Positions 46,222-55,326 of a stretch of 64,000 nt of DNA are shown piece by piece (position 1 is the stretch's first letter; each line of letters opens with the position of its first letter). Source of the DNA: Sulfitobacter sp. F26169L (GTDB lineage Bacteria; Pseudomonadota; Alphaproteobacteria; Rhodobacterales; Rhodobacteraceae). A program made the translations under genes and the position numbers. The stretch is from contig NZ_JAPMLP010000001.1 in NCBI RefSeq assembly GCF_026410285.1, forward strand, positions 839,426 through 903,425, written 5' to 3'. Under the pieces are notes generated by a model. It ran no database searches. It saw only the letters and a program-made list of their open reading frames with translations, and had not been told where the DNA came from.

Positions 46222-47267
46222 TAGACCAGGCTGCCCTCATAACTGACACCGTCCTGCGCAATAACGGTACCGATGGTAAAGACGGTTTCGCCTTTCTCCT
46301 CCAGCAGTTTCGCCGCGGCTTCTGCCTTGTCGGCCGGTACAACCAGAATCATCCCGATCCCCGCGTTGTAGGTTTTGAGAAGTTCGGTTTCATCCATGCC
46401 ACCGTGCGCCGTAAGCCAGCGAAACACCGGCGGCAGTTCCCAAGCGCCCAGATCAATCCGCGCGCCCAGACCATCAGGCAGCACCCGTGGCAGGTTTTCT
46501 GTCAGCCCACCGCCAGTGATATGGGCCAGCGCATTCACCATGCCTTCACGCGCCGCTGCCAAAGCGGGTTTGACGTAGAGGCGCGTCGGTGTCAGCAGAA
46601 CCTCGCCCAGCGTACCCGCATCCCATGGGCACGGATCGCTCCATTGCAGGCCGGAATGTTCGACGATAACGCGCACAAGACTGTAACCGTTGGAATGTAC
46701 TCCGTCGCTGGCCAGCCCCAGCAGCACGTCCCCCTGAGCCACATCGCGTGGCAATGCGCCGCCACGTTCCATCGCGCCAACGCTAAAGCCGGCCAGATCG
46801 AAATCACCTTCGGGATACATCCCCGGCATTTCGGCGGTTTCCCCGCCGATCAGCGCACAGCCCGACATCTCGCACCCTTTGGCGATCCCCTCGATAATGC
46901 GGGTGGCTGTATCTAAATCCAGCTTTCCGGTTGCAAAATAGTCAAGGAAAAACAGCGGTTCGGCGCCTTGGCACACCAGATCGTTCACACACATGGCAAC
47001 CAGATCAATGCCCACACCGTCTACATTTCCGGTGTCGATTGCGATCCTGAGTTTGGTACCCACACCATCCGTGGCCGCAACCAGTACCGGATCATCATAT
47101 CCTGCCGCCTTGAGATCAAACAGCGCGCCAAAGCCACCAAGACCGGACATAACCCCCGGACGGCTAGTACGCTTCGCAGCCGGTTTGATACGTTCTATCA
47201 ATGCGTTGCCTGCATCAATATCCACACCTGCATCCGCATAGGTGATCCCGTTCTGTCGCTCGGTCAT
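46221..47267 (-). CDS. purM: Phosphoribosylformylglycinamidine cyclo-ligase PurM
   Basis: AIR synthetase, fifth purine step, ATP-dependent ring closure of FGAM. The 348 residues include [70 protein letters not shown] and [16 protein letters not shown], all diagnostic. AGAGG lies upstream of the ATG. It is followed directly by purN. Confidence 0.97.
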   Translation of the reverse strand: MTERQNGITYADAGVDIDAGNALIERIKPAAKRTSRPGVMSGLGGFGALFDLKAAGYDDPVLVAATDGVGTKLRIAIDTGNVDGVGIDLVAMCVNDLVCQGAEPLFFLDYFATGKLDLDTATRIIEGIAKGCEMSGCALIGGETAEMPGMYPEGDFDLAGFSVGAMERGGALPRDVAQGDVLLGLASDGVHSNGYSLVRVIVEHSGLQWSDPCPWDAGTLGEVLLTPTRLYVKPALAAAREGMVNALAHITGGGLTENLPRVLPDGLGARIDLGAWELPPVFRWLTAHGGMDETELLKTYNAGIGMILVVPADKAEAAAKLLEEKGETVFTIGTVIAQDGVSYEGSLV

Positions 47268-47383
47268 TTTAAAAAGCCTCTGGCTGGGTAATCCTGTTGC
47301 ACGCGACCTAAATCATATCACCCAAAGTCGCAACGCAAACCCTTGACGAAAGGCGCGATGCACAATACGCAATCGCCCATGGT

Positions 47384-47460
47384 GGGCCTGTAGCTCAGTT
47401 GGTTAGAGCAGAGCGCTCATAACGCTTTGGTCGTAGGTTCGAGTCCTACCGGGCCTACCA
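47384..47460 (+). tRNA. tRNA with CAU anticodon (elongator Met or Ile2)
   Basis: A 77-base tRNA with encoded CCA: acceptor GGGCCTG / CGGGCCT, D arm with GTTGGTTA, anticodon arm AGCGC-TCATAAC-GCT reading CAT, and T arm GTAGGTTCGAGTCCTAC. A CAU anticodon serves initiator Met, elongator Met or lysidine-modified Ile. Initiator is unlikely because the first acceptor pair is normal and the three G-C anticodon pairs are missing. Met and Ile2 cannot be separated safely by eye. Confidence 0.9.
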
Positions 47461-47529
47461 AACATCACCACCATCCGGAAAATACAGCGCTGCTGCTGCC
47501 AGCTTCGCGCCCACGGATGGCCTTGTCGG

Positions 47530-47982
47530 TCAGGTACGAGTCGGGCTGACGTACCAGTTGACCTTCATTTCAACGACGGTTTCATCCTCGGCATCCCGAA
47601 TATCGATCACGACATCGAACGCCACCTTCCCGTCCGCTTTGATCGCTGCCATCAGCTCCACGCCGCTTTGCGAGGTGCGCGCCGTGGCCGTCAGCGTACC
47701 CTGTGCGAGTTTTCGATAGGTGATTTCTGCCATTTCCGCGACCGGGCGCATTTGCAGGATGACTGGCGCCAGGGCGCCTGCAACAGCCGCGCCCGATGCT
47801 GTCTCGCCCAATGTAAACATCGCGCCTGCGTGCTGGCCCTTGATATGGTTTTCCGTTTCGCGGCGCTGTTCCAGACGTGCTACTGCTGTACCATCGGCAA
47901 CCTCAAGCAGCTCGACCCCTGTCTGAGTCGCATAAGGCACTGCTTGGCCCAGATGGGCTTTGATCATCTCGTAGGGGTCCAT
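47530..47982 (-). CDS. Hotdog-fold thioesterase-like protein (DUF4442/PaaI type)
   Basis: A 150-residue hotdog domain protein with GVELLEVADGTAVARLEQRRETENHIKGQHAGAMFTLGETASGAA, which fits the central helix and the H-x-G-A pattern of PaaI/YbgC-like acyl-CoA thioesterases. The substrate is unknown. No signal peptide. It is 71 bases downstream of the histidine kinase gene, on the same strand. Confidence 0.8.
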   Translation of the reverse strand: MDPYEMIKAHLGQAVPYATQTGVELLEVADGTAVARLEQRRETENHIKGQHAGAMFTLGETASGAAVAGALAPVILQMRPVAEMAEITYRKLAQGTLTATARTSQSGVELMAAIKADGKVAFDVVIDIRDAEDETVVEMKVNWYVSPTRT

Positions 47983-48053
47983 GGCGATGCTCCGGCTGAC
48001 TGGTTTTTGGCACAGTGCATAGGGACTCTGCCTGCATCAACCCTGCCCCGCGG

Positions 48054-49373
48054 TCAGCGTGCCATGACAATATCCGCACGCAACCCGCCCAGCCGCTCGG
48101 ATGTGCCCAAACGCAGCACGCCGCCGTGGCTGCGCGCAATATCCACTGCAATGGCCAGCCCAAGGCCGACCCCGCCGCCCTTGTCCTGATTGCGGGAGGG
48201 GTCCAACCGGGTGAACGCCTTGGTTGCCTGTTCGCGCTGGTCCTCGGGAATACCGGGGCCGTCGTCCTCTACGCGGATACGCAGGGTTTTATCTGTCAGC
48301 ATCACCGACACCTCCGCACGCGACCCATAGCGCACGCCGTTGGATATCAGATTGTCCAGCGCACGCCGCATCGCCCCTTCACGCAGGCGCACAGTGCCCT
48401 GCCCGACGCCCTCGCGCAGCAGAAGGGTCACGTTGCGCCCTGCCCTGCGTGCATCGTTCACAACATCCTCAACCATCGCAATCGGGTCCACATGCTCGGG
48501 CTCGCCCTCGGCGGCGCCTTTGGCAAAATCAAGGAATTCATCCAGCATCCCTTGCATATCGTCTACATCACGCAGCAACGGCTCCGCGTCTTCTTCGTCC
48601 AACATCGCAAGCCCCAGGCGCATCCGCGTAAGCGGCGTTCGCAAATCGTGGCTGACCCCCGACAGCATAAGCGTGCGTTGCTCTATGTGCCGCTCGATCC
48701 GGTGGCGCATATTGACAAACGCATTACCGGCCGCGCGCAACTCTACTGCACCAGCGGGTGTATAGGGCACGTGCCGCCCGCGGCCGAACGCCTCTGCCGC
48801 GCGCGCCAACCGTTTGATCGGTCGCAATTGATTACGCAGATAGATAATCGCGATGAGTGTCATCACAATGCCGAACGCGATGGTATAGACAAACAACTGA
48901 TGAGGATTGGCCGCCGAAATACGCCGCCTGTCAAATTCGATCCGCACCAACCCGTGCCTGCTGTTAACAAAAACCGATACCGCGCTCTTCTCCGACAGAT
49001 CCACGGCCTCGAACCCGGACAACTGATCCGAAAGCCGTCTGGTCAACACGGAACCGGAATAATCATACCACAGCCGCTGGTTCACGGCATTCGCGGTATT
49101 GGCTGGAGAAACTGCAATGCTGAGTGGGGCAAGCTGCGTCTGCACGTCCTGCGCGCCTTGCGCCAGTGTAGGCGCGCTTTCCACCACCTGCATCACCAGC
49201 GCCAGTTCACGCAGAACCGTATCCGTCATTTGGTGGGTCACCCCCTCAAAATGGCGCTGAGCAAAAATAACGGTGACAACCAATTGCAAAAAGACAACCG
49301 GCAACAGCAGAATCAGCGCTGCACGCCCGTAAATTCCGCGCGGCATATAGCGTTTGATCAGGTTCCATGACAT
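48054..49373 (-). CDS. EnvZ-like sensor histidine kinase
   Basis: Inner-membrane kinase of 439 residues: N-terminal helix (ALILLLPVVFLQLVVTVIF), a periplasmic loop to about 150, a second helix (TIAFGIVMTLIAIIYL), a HAMP domain, HisKA with VSHDLRTPLTRMRLGLAML, and HATPase boxes NLISNGVRYGS, VEDDGPGIPE and GGGVGLGLAIAVDIARSHGG. It is EnvZ/RstB-like by architecture. No response regulator gene is adjacent, so it is an orphan in this window. It is divergent from the MBL gene at 49418. Confidence 0.85.
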   Translation of the reverse strand: MSWNLIKRYMPRGIYGRAALILLLPVVFLQLVVTVIFAQRHFEGVTHQMTDTVLRELALVMQVVESAPTLAQGAQDVQTQLAPLSIAVSPANTANAVNQRLWYDYSGSVLTRRLSDQLSGFEAVDLSEKSAVSVFVNSRHGLVRIEFDRRRISAANPHQLFVYTIAFGIVMTLIAIIYLRNQLRPIKRLARAAEAFGRGRHVPYTPAGAVELRAAGNAFVNMRHRIERHIEQRTLMLSGVSHDLRTPLTRMRLGLAMLDEEDAEPLLRDVDDMQGMLDEFLDFAKGAAEGEPEHVDPIAMVEDVVNDARRAGRNVTLLLREGVGQGTVRLREGAMRRALDNLISNGVRYGSRAEVSVMLTDKTLRIRVEDDGPGIPEDQREQATKAFTRLDPSRNQDKGGGVGLGLAIAVDIARSHGGVLRLGTSERLGGLRADIVMAR

Positions 49374-49417
49374 GCATAAAACCTAAAGGCTCAGCGCCCC
49401 AAGCGAAAGGTCAAACC

Positions 49418-50350
49418 ATGCAGGCACCCGATGACTTTGATCCGCCAATCGGCATCCCGCAAACGCTGGAACCGGATTTGCGACGGATAGTGGCACCAAA
49501 CCCCTCACCGATGACCTATCGTGGCACGAACACCTATCTGCTGGGTCAGCGTGGTCTGGCTGTCATCGATCCCGGCCCGCAGGTCGACTCCCATTTACAA
49601 GCGATTCTGGCCACCGTTGGTCCGGACCAGCACATAAGCCACATCATCGTAACCCATACGCATCTTGATCACTCGCCGCTTGCACGCCCTCTGGCAGAGC
49701 GCACAGGCGCCCCGATTCTCGCCTTCGGCGGTCCCGACGCCGGTCGCTCCGACATTATGCGCCAGCTTGCGAATGCAGGCACCGTTGGCGGTGGTGAGGG
49801 TGTGGATTGCGATTTTACGCCGGACGAATTTGTCGCAGATGGCGCGCAGATTAAAGGTGACGGCTGGCAGCTCGACGTCATCCATACCCCGGGTCATATC
49901 GGCAATCATATTAGTCTGGGTTGGAACGCCGCGTGCTTCACAGCCGATCACGTTATGGGATGGGCTTCTTCACTGGTATCGCCCCCAGATGGCGACCTGA
50001 CCGATTTCATGACGTCATGCGCCAAATTGCAGGCGCGCAACTGGCGTGTATTCTATCCGGGTCATGGCGCGCCGGTGGACCAACCGGCACAGCGGCTAGA
50101 ATGGTTGGTTTCCCATCGTAAATCCCGTGAGACATCCATTCTCGACGCATTGGCCCAAGGCCCGAAAAGCGCCCCCGACATAGCACGCATGATCTACACA
50201 GAGACACCCCCGTCCCTGCAAGGCGCGGCCACCCGCAACGTCCTCGCGCACCTTATCGATCTCCACGGTCGCGACCGCGTCAGCTTTAATGCCCCGCTCA
50301 ACGAAAGCGCAATTTTCAGTCTTTGTTCAACTGCGGAAAAAATTTCCTAA
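49418..50350 (+). CDS. MBL-fold hydrolase of the LACTB2 type
   Basis: A 310-residue metallo-beta-lactamase fold protein. NTYLLG, VTHTHLDHSPLARPL (H-x-H-x-D-H), TPGHIGNHISL and FTADHVMG supply the metal ligands, and FYPGHGAPVD the last histidine. A C-terminal winged-helix region (ARMIYTETPPSLQGAATRNVLAHLIDLHGRDRV) is typical of LACTB2-like members, some of which are ribonucleases or thioesterases. Substrate unknown. The start follows GAAAGG. Confidence 0.88.
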   Translation: MQAPDDFDPPIGIPQTLEPDLRRIVAPNPSPMTYRGTNTYLLGQRGLAVIDPGPQVDSHLQAILATVGPDQHISHIIVTHTHLDHSPLARPLAERTGAPILAFGGPDAGRSDIMRQLANAGTVGGGEGVDCDFTPDEFVADGAQIKGDGWQLDVIHTPGHIGNHISLGWNAACFTADHVMGWASSLVSPPDGDLTDFMTSCAKLQARNWRVFYPGHGAPVDQPAQRLEWLVSHRKSRETSILDALAQGPKSAPDIARMIYTETPPSLQGAATRNVLAHLIDLHGRDRVSFNAPLNESAIFSLCSTAEKIS

Positions 50351-50408
50351 AAACAGGTCAAATCGGTCTGGACGAACGAAATTCCCGCCGCTATACGATG
50401 CAGACCGT

Positions 50409-50483
50409 TCCGACGTAGCTCAGCGGTAGAGCAGTTGACTGTTAATCAATTGGTCGTAGGTTCGATCCCTACCGTCGGAGCCA
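50409..50483 (+). tRNA. tRNA-Asn(GUU)
   Basis: A 75-base tRNA with encoded CCA. The anticodon loop CTGTTAA reads GTT; acceptor TCCGACG pairs with CGTCGGA; T arm is GTAGGTTCGATCCCTAC. The broken integrase gene begins 149 bases downstream, so this tRNA was probably the attachment site of an integrated element. Confidence 0.95.
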
Positions 50484-50631
50484 TTTTACCCCTAAGCGCA
50501 TTAATTCATTGAAGCTTTTTATTTTTCCTCGATGGTATTCGGCTGTTATGTGCAAAAGTTGCACACGGGGTCACGCAAATCCCTCTGCCCTCGGCTTTCA
50601 GCGTTAATCGTCCCCAAGCCAAGGACGACTA

Positions 50632-52628
50632 ATGAGCCATCAATAATATCTGTTTAAGAAGGGCAAAAACTTCTACTTCAGACGCCGCATTCCGGGTTTA
50701 TCCACAATTCTTTCACCCGTTTTCCTGTTTTTAGAGACGAAAAGCTAATTTTTTGCGCATACATGCTTGTCGAAGCTGACCATGGAATTCGACGATATGC
50801 TTGAAGCCTTTTTACTTGCGGCAGGTGAACTGCCTGAAGATTTGATCGCACGGTACATGCCCGTTCGGTTACAACATGCTGTTACCAACATCCGCCGTCA
50901 GTACAGGATGGAACGCCGCACAGGACGTGGCACTGCGACAAATCCGACGTCAATTGAGGCAAAGAAGATCGTTCTGGAAATTTTTCTTAAGGACGGAATT
51001 CGGAAATCTTTTCCGTTGCACCTTGTCCAGCAAGACTGGGGCCTTCACCAGCTTGGGGCCGTCATGGACGCTTACGTTTCGAGGCGGACCTTGCTGCTTC
51101 CCCTGCCCTGAACGGCCAGCTTGTGGCCTAATTCACATCAGCTACGGGAGTTGTGCCTGCTTCCCTCGAGCATCATGCCCAAATTCTCGAAATTTAGTTT
51201 CATGCAAAAATCGCAAGCCTTGAAACTTCTGACGATCAACGCCTTCAACGATTAAGCGCCTTTCGCGATATGTCTGCGAAGCTCATCGAGCAGGCTGCCC
51301 CGACCATCGGTGATGGCAAGTTTGGGAAAACACTCGATGGAGCGAGTGTTGGAGCGCACGTGAAAGCTAAGGACACCAAACTGCCAAACACTTAAAAAGC
51401 ACCGACGAGGCCTGATCAAACGCTTATCCTGACGCCGGGTGTCGAAATTATTACAGAACCTCTGACAAAGTGCCTCTTGAATGGACAGTTCGCAGCTGCA
51501 GGTGAACGGTCAAAAAATGTCGCACTTGAGGCCGGTCATATCGATCAGAAAACTGCTGTTGGACGCCGCGCAAAAACAAAGCTGTTTTGCCTTCTGACCG
51601 GCGTTCAAACGGTGACAGAGATCGAGCAGTATCACCTTCGCTGATTCGAGGAGAGACTGGCAAATACCCCGTTGAACTTCAACCGATCTTACAAGGATGC
51701 AGAACTTACGCTGACAGAGATCAACATCCGAGCTGACGGGCTGACCGATGAAGAGCTGGGCTGCTCTGTCTCCACCTTCAATTCGCATATCGATACGATC
51801 GGAGCAGTCCTGCGTCATGCAAGAGCGTTCGACCACAGTGCAGTTCATCCTGGAGTCGACACCAGGCTCGTGAGACGCCGCGAAAAAACGCGGGGGCGCA
51901 AAAAACGCAATGCATTTAAACCCACAGAAATCAAAAAATTATTTCAGCACCCTGTCTGGCATGGATGCAAATCCCCCGACCGTCGGCATGAGACCGGCCA
52001 GCTTATCGAGAAAGACGGCCTCTATTTCGTACCGCTGATCGTTGCCTACACCGGTAGCCGGATGGAAGAGATCGCAGGGCTGGCCACAGATGCTATCCTC
52101 CTTACCGATGGAGGCTTCGGTTTTGATATTTATCCACATGATCAACGGCGCCTCAAAAACCCACAAAGCGAGCGTCTGGTGTCTATCCCCGAACACCTTA
52201 TCGCATTGGGATTGCTTGAACTTCAGGCAAACATGGAAAAAGACGGGGCATAAATACCTTTTCCAGAACTGATGCCTAAAAGCGCAAAGAAGAAATTTCA
52301 CTCGGCGTTAAGGCACAATTGGCGGAAGCTGAGAGAAATCCAGCTCGACGGAAACCCACGCGATCTGGATGCACATAGCCTGCGTTATGCTTTCAACCAG
52401 GCATTGAAGCTTGAGACATCCGTGACCCGCGAGGTCCGCCTCGATATCCTTGGACATGCGGGTGTCGTCATCAATGAGGAAGTATACGGGGACGAGGATG
52501 GAATGCCTCTTTGCCTAAAAAAGCAGGCCATCGATCCGCTGCCAAGGGTATTCTGGGCGACAGCAATACTTCGCTTTCTCAGAAAGCGGCTGCATTTAGG
52601 AAAGCTTGAAAACCGGCGTCTTGAATAG
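50632..52628 (+). pseudogene. Broken tyrosine recombinase (integrase) next to tRNA-Asn
   Basis: The N-terminus is readable as MSHQ-stop-YLFKKGKNFYFRRRIPGLS, then, with frame changes, LTMEFDDMLEAFLLAAGELPEDLIARYM and later MNFNRSYKDAELTLTEINI. The catalytic domain survives in pieces: the first arginine region VAYTGSRMEEIAGL (near 52050), HSLRYAFNQAL (H-x-L-R, near 52375) and DILGHAGVVINEEVYG with a C-terminal Tyr. A TAA ends one piece at 52253 just before the next. At least three disruptions separate the parts, so no active enzyme can be made. Confidence 0.8.
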
Positions 52629-52656
52629 TTTCCGGACGCAAGACCTGGCGATCGGT

Positions 52657-52890
52657 TCAAAAACATCGCCAGAATAGCTCGAAGGTGATTTCCTTCCCGC
52701 GCACCCCGGCCAAAACAATGCGGATCTTCTCCTCCGCCGAGTAGGTCTGGCGGGTCTTGCGGCGGATGTTTTTGACCAGCTTGTCAGCTGCGTCTTCCGA
52801 TGTTCCGGGCTTCTTGTTCGTCTTCGTTCCAGAACGGCTACGATGAACCAGAAACCCTCCATTGTTCAAATTATTAAATCTGTCCCACAA
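52657..52890 (-). pseudogene. N-terminal fragment of an IS3-type transposase orfA
   Basis: Minus-strand residues NKKPGTSEDAADKLVKNIRRKTRQTYSAEEKIRIVLAGVRGKE match the start of a common orfA (AAD.LVK.IRRKTR..YSAEEKIRIVLAG.RGE). The expected continuation is replaced after about 45 codons, so only a stub remains. It abuts the integrase relic and faces the IS66 fragment. Confidence 0.65.
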
Positions 52891-52933
52891 GTGCTGACGT
52901 CAGACATATCAGGATACCGATCTGGTCGGACGC

Positions 52934-53191
52934 ATGTTCAAGCCGACAAATTTGCTGCGCAAGAATGCTTTGTTCACCGGCAACTTCGAAGGCGGTCAGG
53001 CATGGGGGATACTGTGGTCCATCATCGAAACTTGCAAACTCAACGGAGTGAACCCGGAACCGTATCTGAAGTGGGTTTTGAATCAAATTATGAATAAGCT
53101 GCCACGCAGTGAATACGAAAAGCTGCTGCCATGGAATGCTCCCGCAGAGTTCCTGGTTGGCCGGTGGACGGGGCGGAAAACCGGACCTTAG
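52934..53191 (+). pseudogene. C-terminal fragment of an IS66-type transposase
   Basis: FKPTNLLRKNALFTGNFEGG and IIETCKLNGVNPEPYLKWVLNQIMNKLPRSEYEKLLPWN correspond to the IS66 TnpC C-terminal segment (RKNALF.G...GG..W......IETCKLN.V.P..YL..VL). Only this last part remains. It ends about 30 bases before the ArsR relic. Confidence 0.75.
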
Positions 53192-53222
53192 CTGCGATTT
53201 AACGGTGCAGCTTTGGGGTCCG

Positions 53223-53363
53223 GAAAAGCTGTCGCCCCTGCTCAAGTAGCTGAAAAGGGCCGATTTGGTTGAGAGCCGACGCGCGGGCCAGACAATCTCT
53301 TACAGCATCGAAGGGCATGAGGCCGCCTCAGTGCTGGCAAGCCTGTATGCGCATAATTGCGCC
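53223..53363 (+). pseudogene. C-terminal remnant of an ArsR-family regulator
   Basis: Reading from 53223 gives EKLSPLLK-stop-LKRADLVESRRAGQTISYSIEGHEAASVLASLYAHNC, which fits the recognition helix, wing and dimer helix of ArsR repressors (L..L..A.LV.SRR.GQT..Y.I). The first two thirds are replaced by IS66 DNA and a stop lies inside the recognition helix. ArsR proteins of the SqrR/BigR type commonly control neighbouring persulfide-handling genes such as those at 53412-55279. The natural stop codon is also lost. Confidence 0.65.
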
Positions 53364-53411
53364 CGCGAGAGAAAACCAGCGCGCTCAGACAGGCTCGAAG
53401 CTCTGGTCATA

Positions 53412-53885
53412 CTATTTTCCGCCTTTTTCGTCCGCATAGGACTTCACGAATCCACCGATCTTCTCATCCGTCAGGTCGATGCCTCGGGCTCTCCCTTCTT
53501 GCAGAGCCGTATCACCGTCCCAGCCCTTGTCCGCGGCCAGAGCCATCAGCGTCATCGCTCCGGCCCGCTTGCCTGAGGCGCAGTGCAGGAAGACCGGTTG
53601 GGGGAGATCATCCAAGGACCGCCGAAAGTCATCGACAGTCGCCGCGTCCAGACTGTCAGCGGTGACCGGGTGGTGCAGATAGTTCAGTCCCAGCTTCTCA
53701 GCCTTCTGCCGCTCCTCCTCTGGCGTGAACCCTTCTTTCTCCCCTTCCGCGCGAAAGTTCACCACCGTCCTCGCACCGGCCGAAGCCACTTGTTCCAGCG
53801 TCCCCGCATCGGGGGTGAACAGCGCCACGGAATGGCTCGGGTCGATCGTTGCGATCATCTTTTTTTGGTCATTGGTATCGGTCAT
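53412..53885 (-). CDS. DUF442 / beta-lactamase-hydrolase-like phosphatase domain protein
   Basis: A 157-residue protein of the dual-specificity phosphatase-like DUF442 family. The P-loop is FLHCASGKRAGAM (HCxxGKR), preceded by TVVNFRAEGEKEGF. In BigR-controlled Blh proteins this domain is fused to a persulfide dioxygenase; here it is a separate gene two bases after that enzyme. It may act in sulfide or persulfide metabolism. The ATG follows GGAGAAAT. Confidence 0.88.
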   Translation of the reverse strand: MTDTNDQKKMIATIDPSHSVALFTPDAGTLEQVASAGARTVVNFRAEGEKEGFTPEEERQKAEKLGLNYLHHPVTADSLDAATVDDFRRSLDDLPQPVFLHCASGKRAGAMTLMALAADKGWDGDTALQEGRARGIDLTDEKIGGFVKSYADEKGGK

Positions 53886-53887
53886 TC

Positions 53888-55279
53888 TTATTTCTCCTTT
53901 TCGGTGGGATAGTCGGCGGCAGTCCAAGCCTTCCAGCTTCCCGGCACATTGCGAACGTTGGTAAACCCATTGGCCGCGAGCAGGCTTGATGCGATACTGG
54001 CGCGAAAACCACTTGCACAATAGGTGGCGTAGGGTGCGGATTTATCGAGGTTTTTCATTTTTTCTCGCAGCTCGCCGAGAAAAGCATGGGTCGCACCGGG
54101 GATATGCCCGCCGTTCCATTCATCAGGCTTGCGCACGTCAAGCGGGGCTAAGTCATCCGCGTCTTTCAGATCATGCACCGAAATTTGCGGGATTTGGGCC
54201 AGCTTGTGCCCAGCCTCACGCCATGCACCGATACCGCCTGCCAGATAGCCGCCAAAATCGGTAAACCCGGTGCGCCAAAGCAGGCGCAGCACGTCGCTCA
54301 CCTGCCCATCATCCTCTGTCACCAGATAGATCGGGCGCTCGGGGTCCAAAAGCCAACCGGCCCAGACTGACAGTTCGGGCTGCACACCGATGTTTAGGCT
54401 GCCGCGAATGTAGCCCCCGCCGAAGGCCATCATATCCCGCACGTCCAGCAGTTGCGCGCCTTCTTCTGCAACCGTTGCAAAAGCCTCAACCGTCATCGGA
54501 GGAATGCGCGGCAGGTTGCCCTGTACCTCTGGTCCCTTTGCATTTATCTTCTTCATACGGGGATAATGCGTCGGCACCGGTGGCGCGTCGTTCAGCATCG
54601 TCTCCTTGAACTCATCCAGATCCTTGATCTGCGCATACCTGTTGAACCGCCGTTCATAGCCAATGGTCGAAGACATCCGGTCCCCAATGTCCGGCCCGCA
54701 GGCCGAGCCAGCGCCATGGCAGGGATAGATAATCACATCATCCGGTAGCGCCATGAAGACATCGCGCACCGTATGGAACAGCTTCTCTGTCAGCTCCTCG
54801 GTTTCGTCATCACCCAAAAGGTCCGGGCGGCCCACGCTATCAACGAAGAATGCATCGCCCGACAGCACACCCCAAGGCGTATCTTTGTGGCCGTCATAAA
54901 GCATGTAAGAGATATGTTCAGGTGTATGGCCGGGGGTGAACCGCGCCTTCATCCGCATGCCGCCAAAGTTGAATTCATCCCCATCGCGCACCGTTTCATG
55001 GACAAAACCATATTCCGCGCCGCCCTCGGTGCTGACATACAGCTTGGCCTCTCCGCCCAAACGGTCCACCAATTCGCGCGCGCCGCTAAGGAAATCGGCA
55101 TGGATATGGGTTTCAAATACATGGGTGATCGCCATGCCAAAACGTCGCGCGGTCTCGATGTAGATCTCGACATCGGGGCGCGGGTCGATCACGGCGCAGA
55201 CATGGGCAGCGTCATCGCCTAGCAGGTAAGAACACTCGGCCACGCCATCGGCGAGAATTTGTTCAAAGCGCAGGGTCAT
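53888..55279 (-). CDS. MBL-fold persulfide dioxygenase fused to rhodanese domains
   Basis: A 463-residue fusion. Residues 1-250 form an ETHE1/Blh-type metallo-beta-lactamase domain with THVFETHIHADFLSGARELVDRLGG, FTPGHTPEHISYML, GDAFFVDSVGRPDL and YPCHGAGSACG. Two rhodanese modules follow: the first lacks a clear catalytic cysteine (VRDMMAFGGGYIRGSLNI), the second has YCASGFRASIASSLL with the active cysteine. Such enzymes oxidise glutathione persulfide to sulfite and thiosulfate. The start follows AGGAGG. Its gene is transcribed with DUF442. Confidence 0.92.
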   Translation of the reverse strand: MTLRFEQILADGVAECSYLLGDDAAHVCAVIDPRPDVEIYIETARRFGMAITHVFETHIHADFLSGARELVDRLGGEAKLYVSTEGGAEYGFVHETVRDGDEFNFGGMRMKARFTPGHTPEHISYMLYDGHKDTPWGVLSGDAFFVDSVGRPDLLGDDETEELTEKLFHTVRDVFMALPDDVIIYPCHGAGSACGPDIGDRMSSTIGYERRFNRYAQIKDLDEFKETMLNDAPPVPTHYPRMKKINAKGPEVQGNLPRIPPMTVEAFATVAEEGAQLLDVRDMMAFGGGYIRGSLNIGVQPELSVWAGWLLDPERPIYLVTEDDGQVSDVLRLLWRTGFTDFGGYLAGGIGAWREAGHKLAQIPQISVHDLKDADDLAPLDVRKPDEWNGGHIPGATHAFLGELREKMKNLDKSAPYATYCASGFRASIASSLLAANGFTNVRNVPGSWKAWTAADYPTEKEK

Positions 55280-55306
55280 ATCGTCCTCCTTTGCGAGAAC
55301 AACAGA

Positions 55307-55326
55307 GGAACCATAAGAGAAGTTCC
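55307..55326. promoter_or_regulatory. Inverted repeat upstream of the persulfide dioxygenase
   Basis: GGAAC, ten bases, GTTCC, 27 bases upstream of the start codon. It is placed where an operator could act, but the arms are only five bases long and it does not match a site I know. Confidence 0.25.

Noticed and set aside
48015..49370. 451-codon plus-strand ORF opposite the EnvZ-like kinase
   Set aside because: It is the mirror of GC-rich coding DNA; the kinase motifs on the minus strand are complete.
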